Shown here: positions 36,652 through 44,464 of the stretch, piece after piece
Numbering within the stretch: the first letter of the stretch is position 1
Layout of the letters: each line of letters starts with the position of its first letter
NCBI GenBank assembly: GCA_004020315.1
Contig: SAQG01000015.1
Location: forward strand, 32,503-96,502
Direction: 5' to 3'
From: Mesorhizobium sp.
GTDB taxonomy: Bacteria > Pseudomonadota > Alphaproteobacteria > Rhizobiales > Rhizobiaceae
DNA length: 64,000 bases
Position numbers and translations under genes: made by a program
The notes under the pieces: model-generated
Seen by the model: only the letters and a program-made list of their open reading frames with translations
The model's database searches: none
Told to the model about the DNA's origin: nothing

Positions 36652-38264
36652 GCTTCCACCGACCTACCCTTCAGCGCGAACAGGCCGCGCGGGCGTTTCT
36701 GGATGAACAGGATGATGAGGACCAGGACGACGATCTTGCCGAGGACTGCACCGGCATAGGGTTCGAGGAACTTGTTGACGATGCCGAGCGAGAAGGCGCC
36801 GACCAGGGTGCCCCAGAGATTGCCGACGCCGCCGAAGACGACGACCATGAAGCTGTCGATGATGTAGCCGCGGCCGAGATTGGGCGAGACATTGTCGATC
36901 TGGCTGAGCGCGACACCGGCGATGCCGGCAATGCCGGATCCCAATGCAAAGGTCAGCGCGTCGACCCACGGCGTCCTGATGCCCATTGACGCGGCCATGC
37001 GGCGATTGGCGGTGACGGCGCGCATCTGCAGGCCCCAGGGCGTGTGCTTCATTACATAAAGCAGCACCGCGAACACGCAGAGCGCGAATACCAGTATCCA
37101 GAGCCGGTTCCAGGTCATGGCGAGTTGGCCGATATCGAACGAACCGGACATCCATGACGGATTGCCGACCTCCTGGTTTGTCGGCCCGAAGATGGTTCGC
37201 ACGGCCTGCTGCAGGATCAGCGAGACGCCCCATGTCGCCAGCAGCGTCTCCAGCGGCCGGCCGTAAAGGAAACGGATGACGCCCCGCTCGATGACAAGGC
37301 CGACTAGCGCTGCGACCGAGAAGGCGAGCGGTAGCGCGATGACCAGCGACCAGTCGAACAGGCCGGGAAAGGAATTGCGGATCACCTCCTGCACGACAAA
37401 GGTCGTGTAGGCGCCGAGCATCACCATTTCGCCATGCGCCATGTTGATGACACCCATGACGCCGAAGGTGATGGCGAGGCCGATCGCCGCCAGCAGCAGC
37501 ACCGATCCAAGCGAGATGCCGTACCAGATGTTCTGGCCCGCATCCCACAGCGCCAGCGTCGAATTGATGTTGGCGATCGCCGCCGTCGCCGCGTCGTTGA
37601 CCGCGCCTTCGGAATTGGCCTCGACGGCAGTGAGCAGGGACAGCGCGTTGCGATCGCTGCGCGAGCCGATCAGGGCGACCGCCGCCAGTTTGTCGGTCTC
37701 CGGCCGGTCGGAAACGAGAACCGACGCCGCGCGGGCCTGTTCGAGCAGCGCTTTGACGCTTGCTACGGTTTCGCTGGCGATTGCGGCATCGAGCGGCTCG
37801 ATGTTTGTGGCATCTGGCGTCTTGAACATGGTGTCGGCGGCAGCAATGCGCGCAGCCGGATCTTTTGCACCAAGCGTCAGCGTGCCCAGAGCATCGCGGA
37901 TGGCGCGGCGCAGCGTATTGTTGACCTTGATCTTGGTGATCTCACCCTTGGCCGCGTTGCCGGATTTTTCACCGCTCAGCGGGTCGAGCAGTTCAACGCT
38001 GCCGCCACCTTCCTTGCCGATGAACACCAGCGAATCGGCCTTGCGGACGTAAAGATCACCCTCCGCAAGCGCGCCAAGCGGGCGTTCGACGGCAGTATCA
38101 CCGGTGGCCGCGAGCTCGCGCACGACAGCTTCGGTGGCCGAAAAATTCGAGACAGCGGCAAATTTGGCGATGATGGCGCGCAGATCCGCTTCGGCAGCAT
38201 TCGACGACGACAGCATCCCAAAGAGGAGCAGCAGCGTCAGACCGATCGCGCGGGTGAAGATCAT
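36648..38264 (-). CDS. urtB: Urea ABC transporter permease UrtB
   Basis: LivH-like permease of 538 residues. A signal peptide and a periplasmic domain of about 240 residues, usual in long UrtB proteins, precede the membrane part, which begins GISLGSVLLLAAIGLAITFG and contains GVINMAHGEMVMLGAY. The N-terminal domain's role is unknown. It starts 127 bases after urtA, and that gap has two strong hairpins. It overlaps urtC by four bases. Confidence 0.92.
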   Translation of the reverse strand: MIFTRAIGLTLLLLFGMLSSSNAAEADLRAIIAKFAAVSNFSATEAVVRELAATGDTAVERPLGALAEGDLYVRKADSLVFIGKEGGGSVELLDPLSGEKSGNAAKGEITKIKVNNTLRRAIRDALGTLTLGAKDPAARIAAADTMFKTPDATNIEPLDAAIASETVASVKALLEQARAASVLVSDRPETDKLAAVALIGSRSDRNALSLLTAVEANSEGAVNDAATAAIANINSTLALWDAGQNIWYGISLGSVLLLAAIGLAITFGVMGVINMAHGEMVMLGAYTTFVVQEVIRNSFPGLFDWSLVIALPLAFSVAALVGLVIERGVIRFLYGRPLETLLATWGVSLILQQAVRTIFGPTNQEVGNPSWMSGSFDIGQLAMTWNRLWILVFALCVFAVLLYVMKHTPWGLQMRAVTANRRMAASMGIRTPWVDALTFALGSGIAGIAGVALSQIDNVSPNLGRGYIIDSFMVVVFGGVGNLWGTLVGAFSLGIVNKFLEPYAGAVLGKIVVLVLIILFIQKRPRGLFALKGRSVEA

Positions 38265-38296
38265 CTATTTCTGGCGGCTCTTGAAGGGTTGAAACT

Positions 38297-38382
38297 CGCG
38301 TCCGGGCGGACTGGAGGAGAGGAGGAGCTCGCCCGGACGCGTCGCGGTCTGGGTCGTGGAGAACTCCACGACCGGTCAGACC
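38297..38382 (-). terminator. Two strong hairpins between urtA and urtB
   Basis: Hairpin 1 has perfect 12-base arms CGCGTCCGGGCG (38297-38308) and CGCCCGGACGCG (38330-38341). Hairpin 2 (38346-38382) has inner arms TCGTGGAG/CTCCACGA and outer GGTCTG/CAGACC. There is no T-run, so they more likely stabilise the urtA transcript or partly terminate it than stop it completely. This fits the need for more binding protein than permease. Confidence 0.6.
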
Positions 38383-38390
38383 CGGGAGGA

Positions 38391-39701
38391 TCAGTTGGTT
38401 CCCTTGCCGCCGCACTTGCCGGTCGCGACATTGAAGTTGCCGCAGGACAGAGGCGCGCGCCAATCGGAGATCAGGTCCTTCGAATCAGCCAGGTAGTCGG
38501 ACCACTCGTCGCCCATCACCAGGCCCGGCGTCTGCGAGACAGTCTCGAACTGGCCGTCAGCCTGGATTTCGCCGATCAGCACCGGCTTGGTGATGTGGTG
38601 GTTCGGCATCATGGTTGAATAGCCGCCGGTCAGGTTCGGCACCGAGACGCCGATCACGGCGTCGATGACCTTGTCAGGATCGGTGGTGCCGGCCTTCTCG
38701 ACCGCCTTCACCCACATGTTGAAGCCGATATAGTGGGCTTCCATCGGGTCGTTGGTGGTGCGCTTGTCGTTCTTGATGAACTTGTGCCAGTCGGCAATGA
38801 ACTTCGCATTCTCGGGCGTATCGACGCTCTGGAAGTAGTTCCAGGCGGCAAGATGGCCGACCAACGGTGCGGTGTCGAGACCTGCAAGCTCTTCCTCGCC
38901 GACCGAGAAGGCCATGACCGGGATGTCCTCGGCCTTGATGCCCTGGTTGCCGAGCTCCTTGTAGAACGGCACGTTGGCGTCGCCATTGACGGTCGAGACG
39001 ACGGCGGTCTTCTTGCCGGCCGAGCCGAACTTCTTGATTGCCGAGACCTCGGTCTGCCAGTCGGAGAAGCCGAACGGCGTGTAGTTGACCATGATATCTT
39101 CGGCGGCGACGCCCTTGGCCTTCAGATAGGCTTCGAGAATCTTGTTGGTGGTGCGCGGGTAGACGTAGTCGGTGCCTTCAAGCACCCAGCGTTTCACCGA
39201 ACCGCCGTCCTCGCTCATCAGGTAGTCGACGGCCGGAATAGCCTGCTGGTTCGGCGCCGCACCGGTGTAGAACACGTTGCGCTCGCTCTCCTCGCCCTCA
39301 TACTGGACGGGGTAGAACAGGATGTTGTCGAGTTCGCTGAACACCGGCAGCACCGACTTGCGCGACACGGAGGTCCAGCAACCGAACACCGCCGCGACCT
39401 TGTCCTTGGAGATCAGCTCGCGCGCCTTTTCGGCGAACAGTGGCCAGTTGGAAGCCGGGTCGACGACGACCGCTTCGAGTTTCTTGCCGAGCAGGCCGCC
39501 CTTTGCATTCTGCTCTGCGATAAGCATCAGCATGGCGTCCTTCAGCGTCGTCTCCGAAATCGCCATGGTCCCCGACAGCGAGTGGAGAATACCCACCTTG
39601 ATCGTGTCGTCAGCCGCCCTGGCAGGGACGCTCATCAGCAGGCCGGCCGTGACCACGCCTGCCGAAAACATTTTTGTTATTGTCGAGAAAATGCCCCTCA
39701 T
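38391..39701 (-). CDS. urtA: Urea ABC transporter substrate-binding protein UrtA
   Basis: Periplasmic binding protein of 436 residues with a signal peptide (MRGIFSTITKMFSAGVVTAG, cleavage near ARA-AD). Family segments are KVGILHSLSGTMAISETTLK, FGCWTSVSRKSVLPVFSE, LFYPVQYEGEESE and PNHHITKPVLIGEI. It binds urea (or short amides) and delivers it to UrtBC. First gene of the operon, behind a sigma-54 promoter match. Confidence 0.95.
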   Translation of the reverse strand: MRGIFSTITKMFSAGVVTAGLLMSVPARAADDTIKVGILHSLSGTMAISETTLKDAMLMLIAEQNAKGGLLGKKLEAVVVDPASNWPLFAEKARELISKDKVAAVFGCWTSVSRKSVLPVFSELDNILFYPVQYEGEESERNVFYTGAAPNQQAIPAVDYLMSEDGGSVKRWVLEGTDYVYPRTTNKILEAYLKAKGVAAEDIMVNYTPFGFSDWQTEVSAIKKFGSAGKKTAVVSTVNGDANVPFYKELGNQGIKAEDIPVMAFSVGEEELAGLDTAPLVGHLAAWNYFQSVDTPENAKFIADWHKFIKNDKRTTNDPMEAHYIGFNMWVKAVEKAGTTDPDKVIDAVIGVSVPNLTGGYSTMMPNHHITKPVLIGEIQADGQFETVSQTPGLVMGDEWSDYLADSKDLISDWRAPLSCGNFNVATGKCGGKGTN

Positions 39702-39745
39702 ATTTCAAACTCCCAAGCTGGTTGATCGCATCGCAAACAGACCAT

Positions 39746-39760
39746 GCAACGGCTGTGCCA
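39746..39760 (-). promoter_or_regulatory. Sigma-54 promoter of urtABCDE
   Basis: On the minus strand the sequence is TGGCAC-AGCCG-TTGC, an exact match to the -24/-12 consensus TGGCAC-N5-TTGC. It lies 45 bases upstream of the urtA ATG. Sigma-54 with NtrC controls urea uptake under nitrogen limitation in related bacteria. I did not find a convincing NtrC site further upstream. The rest of the 300-base gap to 40002 holds no gene. Confidence 0.8.
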
Positions 39761-40002
39761 ACCGCGGGCGAAAAATTGAGTGGGCTGAGATTTCCTAGTC
39801 CTATCAGCCGGTTAATATATTAGCCGCCAGAGATGAGCGCTGCCGCCGGTGTTCTGCTTGAGAAAAAAATACTCGGCCCCGCCTAATTTTTGCCCATACG
39901 CCAATTAATGCATGAATTTTGAGCAGCACCGTATCAAAGACTGCGAACCGTTGCAGCGCAGCAGGAAAATGGGGCAAGTTCGATCTTCAAAACAGCGACG
40001 TC

Positions 40003-40398
40003 ATGACCTCCAGGATTTCTCGTATTTTCAGCACCATACTTCTGGTTGCGGCCACCGGCAGCGCACGCGCCGACTTCACCGACGGCAAATTGCCGGACGG
40101 CACCTATCACTGCGAAGTCTATCTGCTTGGCATGTTCCTCAGCCTTGGCGACATCACCATCAAGGGAAATGTCTATAGCGGCCCGGTGACCTTCGGGACC
40201 GCCCGGCAGGGCTACAACTATCAGATGGATGCAAATGGCGAGATTACCTGGTTGGGCCCGTTGGGCGGCTATACGACCGGCGGCAACTCGATCTCGCTCA
40301 CGCAAGCCACCCTGGACGGCCAAACCAGCCCATCCTTCGACATTATCATGAAGCAGCCTGACGGCGCCTTCACCGCCTCGACCTGCACGAAGCGTTGA
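40003..40398 (+). CDS. Putative secreted protein of unknown function
   Basis: Protein of 131 residues with a signal peptide (MTSRISRIFSTILLVAATGS, cleavage near ARA-DF). The mature part is Gly/Thr-rich and beta-prone, with two cysteines (YHCEVYLLG and ASTCTKR) suggesting one disulfide. No family is recognised. It is convergent with the GMC gene. Confidence 0.65.
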   Translation: MTSRISRIFSTILLVAATGSARADFTDGKLPDGTYHCEVYLLGMFLSLGDITIKGNVYSGPVTFGTARQGYNYQMDANGEITWLGPLGGYTTGGNSISLTQATLDGQTSPSFDIIMKQPDGAFTASTCTKR

Positions 40399-40466
40399 GG
40401 CGTCAAGAAAAAGCGGGCGCGGAACCTTGTGAGATGCCGCGCCGGCAGGCAATCGGGAGGGTATAG

Positions 40467-42038
40467 CTAAATGCTCTTCGCCGACATTTGTCCGGCAATG
40501 TACTCGGCCTGACGGATCGCCAGCGACACGATCGTCAATGTCGGATTCTCAGCCCCGCCCGTGGTGAACTGGCTGCCATCCGACACGAACAGGTTCTTGA
40601 TATCGTGCGCCTGGCCATGCTTGTTGACGACTCCGTCGGCCGCCTTTTCGCTCATCCGTTTGGTGCCGAGATTGTGGGTCGATGGATAGGGTGGCGTCGG
40701 GAAGGTCCGGGTCGCCCCGACCGCCGCGTAGAGCGCCGAGCCCTGTTTGTAGGCGTGATTGCGCATTGCCGTGTCGTTGGCGTGGCCGTCGAAATGGACG
40801 TTCGCCACCGGCATGCCGTGCTCATCCCTGATGTCGGTCTGCAGCGTGATGCGGTTTTCCTCGCGCGGCATGTCCTCGCCGACGATCCACATGCCGGCCA
40901 TGTGGTCGTAGTGGTCGAGCGCCGTGGTGAAGGAACGGCCCCAACCCCCGGGATCGAGGAAGGCGGCCATGAACGGCAGGCCGAGCGAAAGCGTCTCCAA
41001 CTCGTAGCCGCCGACGAAGCCGCGCGAGGGATGGTTGCGGGCCTCATCGCGGATGATACCGGCCATGGTGGTGCCGCGATACATATGCACCGGCTTGTCG
41101 AAGACGCCGTACACCGAGCCGGTGGTGTCCCGCATGTAGTTCTTGCCGACCTGCCCCGACGAGTTGGCGAGGCCGTCGGGAAACTGGCTCGATGCCGAAT
41201 TGAGCAGCAGCCGCGGGCTCTCGATCGAATTTCCGGCGACGGCGACGATGCGGGCCTTCTGTTCCTGCAATCTGCCGTCCTTGTCGGCATAGACGACGCC
41301 GGTTATCTTGCCGCTGGCGTCGTGGTTGATCTTGATTGCCATGGCATTCGGCCGGACCTCGAGATGGCCGCTTGCCTCGCCCCTGGGAATTTCGCTGTAG
41401 AGCGTCGACCATTTGGCGCCCCACTTGCAGCCCTGGAAGCAGAAGCCGGTCTGCTGACAGGCATTGCGGTCGTCGCGCGGCTCGGAATTGATCGCCATCC
41501 GGCCGGTGTGGCACTCCTTGTAGCCGAGCTTGTCGGCGCCGGCCTTCATCACTTTGAAGTTGTTATCGCCGGGAAGGCCTGGGATATTGTTGGTGAGCGT
41601 CACGCCCAGCTTGTCTTCGGCCTTTGCGTAGTAGGGCTCCAGCTCGGCAAGCGTGATCGGCCAATCCAGCAGGTTCGCGCCTTCCAGTTTTCCATAGGTC
41701 GAGAGCGTCTTGAATTCGTGCTCCTGAAAGCGCAGCGAGGCGCCCGCCCAGTGCGTGGTCGAGCCGCCAACCGCCTTGACGATCCATGCCGGCAGGTTGG
41801 GGAAATCCTTCGCCACCCGCCAGTCGCCCGAGGTCGTGCGCTTGTCCGTCCAGGCGAGTTGGGCGAATGAATCCCACTCGTCGTTGATGAAATCCTCGTA
41901 TTCGTGGCGGGCGCCCGCCTCCAGGATGACGACATCGATGCCCTTCTGGGCGAGTTCGTTGCCGAGCGTGCCGCCGCCGGCGTCCGAGCCGATGATGACG
42001 ACCACGCCGTCGTTCTTGAGATCAAATGGTGCTGCCAT
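40467..42038 (-). CDS. GMC-family oxidoreductase (gluconate dehydrogenase-like large subunit)
   Basis: FAD enzyme of 523 residues, start ATG 42038 with GGGAGGAAACC. Family segments are AVGGSTTHWAGASLRFQEHE, CFQGCKWGAKWSTLYSE, SIESPRLLLNSASS and the C-terminal FPTPPYPSTHNLGTKRMSE. The FAD-binding loop reads GSDAGGG instead of the usual GSGAGGG, so one glycine is Asp. Partner subunits are normally a Tat-exported subunit 3 and a cytochrome c; the former is next door but frameshifted and no cytochrome is in view. The substrate is unknown. Confidence 0.85.
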   Translation of the reverse strand: MAAPFDLKNDGVVVIIGSDAGGGTLGNELAQKGIDVVILEAGARHEYEDFINDEWDSFAQLAWTDKRTTSGDWRVAKDFPNLPAWIVKAVGGSTTHWAGASLRFQEHEFKTLSTYGKLEGANLLDWPITLAELEPYYAKAEDKLGVTLTNNIPGLPGDNNFKVMKAGADKLGYKECHTGRMAINSEPRDDRNACQQTGFCFQGCKWGAKWSTLYSEIPRGEASGHLEVRPNAMAIKINHDASGKITGVVYADKDGRLQEQKARIVAVAGNSIESPRLLLNSASSQFPDGLANSSGQVGKNYMRDTTGSVYGVFDKPVHMYRGTTMAGIIRDEARNHPSRGFVGGYELETLSLGLPFMAAFLDPGGWGRSFTTALDHYDHMAGMWIVGEDMPREENRITLQTDIRDEHGMPVANVHFDGHANDTAMRNHAYKQGSALYAAVGATRTFPTPPYPSTHNLGTKRMSEKAADGVVNKHGQAHDIKNLFVSDGSQFTTGGAENPTLTIVSLAIRQAEYIAGQMSAKSI

Positions 42039-42085
42039 GGTTTCCTCCCATGATGTCTGTTGTGTGCGGTTTGGGACGATGGGGC

Positions 42086-42635
42086 TCAGAGCCACTCGAT
42101 GTCGTCGAAGCCGCGCGCTATGTAGCCGCCCTTGGAGTAGGATTCGCCCTCGTAGCCGAAGATCGACCAGACCTCCTTCTGGTTGTAGAGGCCGACGACA
42201 AGCCCGCCGCGCACGGCCTGGAAGAATGGCGTGTCCTGGATATCTCTGAGCACCGCGACGCGCTGCTCCTCCCAGCCGAGACCGGTGTAGCCGTCCTTGC
42301 CCGACTTCAAGTCGAGATCGGCAATGCCGTTTTCGATAAGATCCTTGTGGGGCGGGGTCTTTCCCGGCCTGCTCATCGTGGGCTTTGACGGCGATTGCGT
42401 AATATTCGTCAGGCACTTGGTCGTGCGGGTAGATGTCGCGCGCCATCTGGATCAGGGTCGCCATGGTTTCGGGCTTGAGCGCGGATGTTTCCAGACCCCA
42501 GGCATGTTCCGGGCTGATGACGGCACTGCCTGAAATGACCAGCAGCGCGCCGACACCGCCGCGCTTCAGAAGCTCGCGGCGCGACAGGCCGGGCTTCTTT
42601 TCATGGGCCGGCTTTCCCTCATAAATCGTGACCAT
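42086..42635 (-). pseudogene. Gluconate 2-dehydrogenase subunit 3-like gene with frameshift
   Basis: The 5' part has a twin-arginine signal (LSRRELLKRGGVGALLVISG) and reads to KAHDEQAGKD; the 3' part continues in another frame as HKDLIENGIADLDLKSGKDG to GYIARGFDDIEWL. One missing C in the run GACCCCGCCCCAC (about 42353-42365) would join them into a protein of about 183 residues. The subunit escorts a GMC oxidoreductase through the Tat system. It lies 47 bases upstream of the GMC gene. Real mutation or sequencing error cannot be told apart here. Confidence 0.75.
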
Positions 42636-42712
42636 TTGTTCCTCCCTTGCTTGCTATTTGCACCCGAAGGTGCCGTGGCTGGCGCCGCGCTGGCCGGCGC
42701 GGCCGTAATCTC

Positions 42713-43108
42713 CTATTTGAACCGGCCGTGACGCTGCAGAACTTCGATCTTGTAGCCGTCGGGATCCTCGATGAAGAAGAAGCGCGCGAGCAGCGCTCCG
42801 TCGCGGTTGAACTCGACGATCTTCTTCGGGTTCAGGCCAAGCGCGCCAAGCCGGTCATGCTCGCTGTCCAGATCGGCCACCGAAACCGCGAGGTGGCCGT
42901 AGCCGTCGCCGAACGCATAAGGCTCCTGGCGGCCCTTGTTGACGGTGAGCTCGACTTCGAACTCCGCCTCGGCATTGCTGAGATAGAGGAGCGTAAAGGT
43001 TTCGAAATCGAGCCGTTCGGCAACATCAAGCCCAAAGGCTTTCCGGTAGAAGTCGACGGACCGGGCCTCGTCCAGAACCCGGATCATGGTGTGGATCGCC
43101 TTTGCCAA
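42713..43108 (-). CDS. gloA: Glyoxalase I (lactoylglutathione lyase) family protein
   Basis: Protein of 131 residues (MAKAIHTMIRVLDEARSVDF). The VOC fold metal ligands are suggested by IHTMIRV, LLYLSNAEAEFEVELTVN, GYGHLAVSV and FIEDPDGYKIEVLQR. It should convert the methylglyoxal-glutathione adduct to lactoylglutathione; the close GloA-like spacing supports this, but other VOC enzymes are possible. Next to the GMC genes but not clearly linked to them. Confidence 0.85.
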   Translation of the reverse strand: MAKAIHTMIRVLDEARSVDFYRKAFGLDVAERLDFETFTLLYLSNAEAEFEVELTVNKGRQEPYAFGDGYGHLAVSVADLDSEHDRLGALGLNPKKIVEFNRDGALLARFFFIEDPDGYKIEVLQRHGRFK

Positions 43109-43365
43109 ATGACACTCCGTTGCAGCAGCGCAATATGCGCGTCGGCGTGATTATGCGCGGGTTGCGGCAAAGGTGGTGGCAGCCGATTACCACGCGCTAA
43201 TCCCGCGACGGGTGGGAACCGCCTAAGGACGAAAGTCCGATTGCTGTTTTCCGCTTTCCAGCTGAAGATAACTGGCCACGAAGGCACTGCTCAGAGGCGC
43301 GAATCGCTGCTGATTGCGCTAAAAATCAACAAGAATGGCCAAAACCAACAGAACGGGAGGTAACG

Positions 43366-43671
43366 ATGTGCAGGGTTTTTGCCGGGCAGGATCCGGAGGG
43401 CTACCGACAGATCAACCGGTCGATCCGTATCGACGGGCATTCGACCAGCATTCAGCTCGAGGCGACGTTCTGGGCATTGCTCGACGAGATCGCCGACAGC
43501 CAGGGTCTGACGACGCCGAAATTCATCTCGAAGCTCTATGACGAGGCTATCGAGATCAATGGCCAGATTCCGAACTTCGCCTCGATGCTGCGCACGACCT
43601 GTGCTCTCTATCTGCGCGGCCATCGGCCGGGCATCGAAGAACACACGGCGCCGAAGCGGCAAGCAGCTTAA
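43366..43671 (+). CDS. Ribbon-helix-helix domain protein (RHH_4 type)
   Basis: Protein of 101 residues starting MCRVFAGQDPEGYRQINRSI, with the RHH segment TSIQLEATFWALLDEIADSQ. A strong SD GGGAGGTAACG precedes the ATG. RHH_4 proteins are common in alphaproteobacteria and are presumed DNA-binding; targets are unknown. Its stop overlaps the deoD stop on the other strand (TTAA at 43668-43671). Confidence 0.83.
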   Translation: MCRVFAGQDPEGYRQINRSIRIDGHSTSIQLEATFWALLDEIADSQGLTTPKFISKLYDEAIEINGQIPNFASMLRTTCALYLRGHRPGIEEHTAPKRQAA

Positions 43672-44393
43672 CTTTCGATCGCAACATCGAGCGCCAGCCG
43701 GGTCATATCGGTGAAAAGCGCTTGGCGTTCGTAATAATCGGTTTGCTCGCCGGTCACCACATTGTCGACGACAGTCAGGATTGACAGCGCCCGGGCGCCG
43801 AAATGCGCGGCGATGCGATAGAGCGCGCTGGTCTCCATATCCACGGCCAGCGCGCCCTGTGCCTGTGCTTCGGCGAAGCGGTCGCGCCCCTGAGGATGAT
43901 AGAATATATCGCTGCAGATGGTGAGCCCGGCCTGATGTTCGATGCCGATTTCGGCAGCCCGGGCCAGGGCTTGGGAAAACAGCGCCGTATCGGGTCCGGC
44001 ATCGGCACTATAGAGCCCAAAAACCTGGCCGCTCTCTGCACTTTCACCCCGCACCGACTGCGAAATCACCAGGCTGCGCAGTTTAACTGAGGCAGTCAGG
44101 GCACCACAGGTACCGGTGCGGATCAGTGTCCTCACGCCATGGAAGTCCAGCAATTCATGCGCGTAGATCAGAAATGACGAGACGCCGATGCCGGTGGACT
44201 GGATGCTGACGGGCTTGCCGCGAAACAGGCCGGTAAAACCGAGGGCCTCCCTTCGACGATTGACGCAGCGCGGCGCCTCGAGAAAGGTTTCCGCCATCCA
44301 TTCGGCACGCTGCGGATCGCCCGGCAACAGCACCGTTGCGGCATAATCACCCTTGCCTGCCTCGTTGTGCGGCGTCACGGCATCTACCCCCAA
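43668..44393 (-). CDS. deoD: DeoD-type purine nucleoside phosphorylase
   Basis: Enzyme of 241 residues that cleaves purine nucleosides with phosphate. Key parts are VLLPGDPQRAEWMAE (phosphate loop), RTGTCGALTASVKLRSLVIS, and LAVDMETSALYRIAAHFG for ribose contact. The residue matching catalytic Asp204 is in TVVDNVVTGE. Its length matches hexameric PNPs. Stand-alone and convergent with the RHH gene. Confidence 0.92.
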   Translation of the reverse strand: MGVDAVTPHNEAGKGDYAATVLLPGDPQRAEWMAETFLEAPRCVNRRREALGFTGLFRGKPVSIQSTGIGVSSFLIYAHELLDFHGVRTLIRTGTCGALTASVKLRSLVISQSVRGESAESGQVFGLYSADAGPDTALFSQALARAAEIGIEHQAGLTICSDIFYHPQGRDRFAEAQAQGALAVDMETSALYRIAAHFGARALSILTVVDNVVTGEQTDYYERQALFTDMTRLALDVAIES

Positions 44394-44464
44394 AACCCGC
44401 CGCCTGTTCCCCCCATAATCATGGCAGTCTCACGCCATTTCGCAAGTGCGAGAATTAGTACGCT

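Noticed and set aside
40467..42635. One 722-residue fused dehydrogenase
   Set aside because: The middle part (RKRHCRSRLEVGQG to RTQQTSWEE) is out-of-frame translation after a frameshift; two genes with their own starts explain it better.
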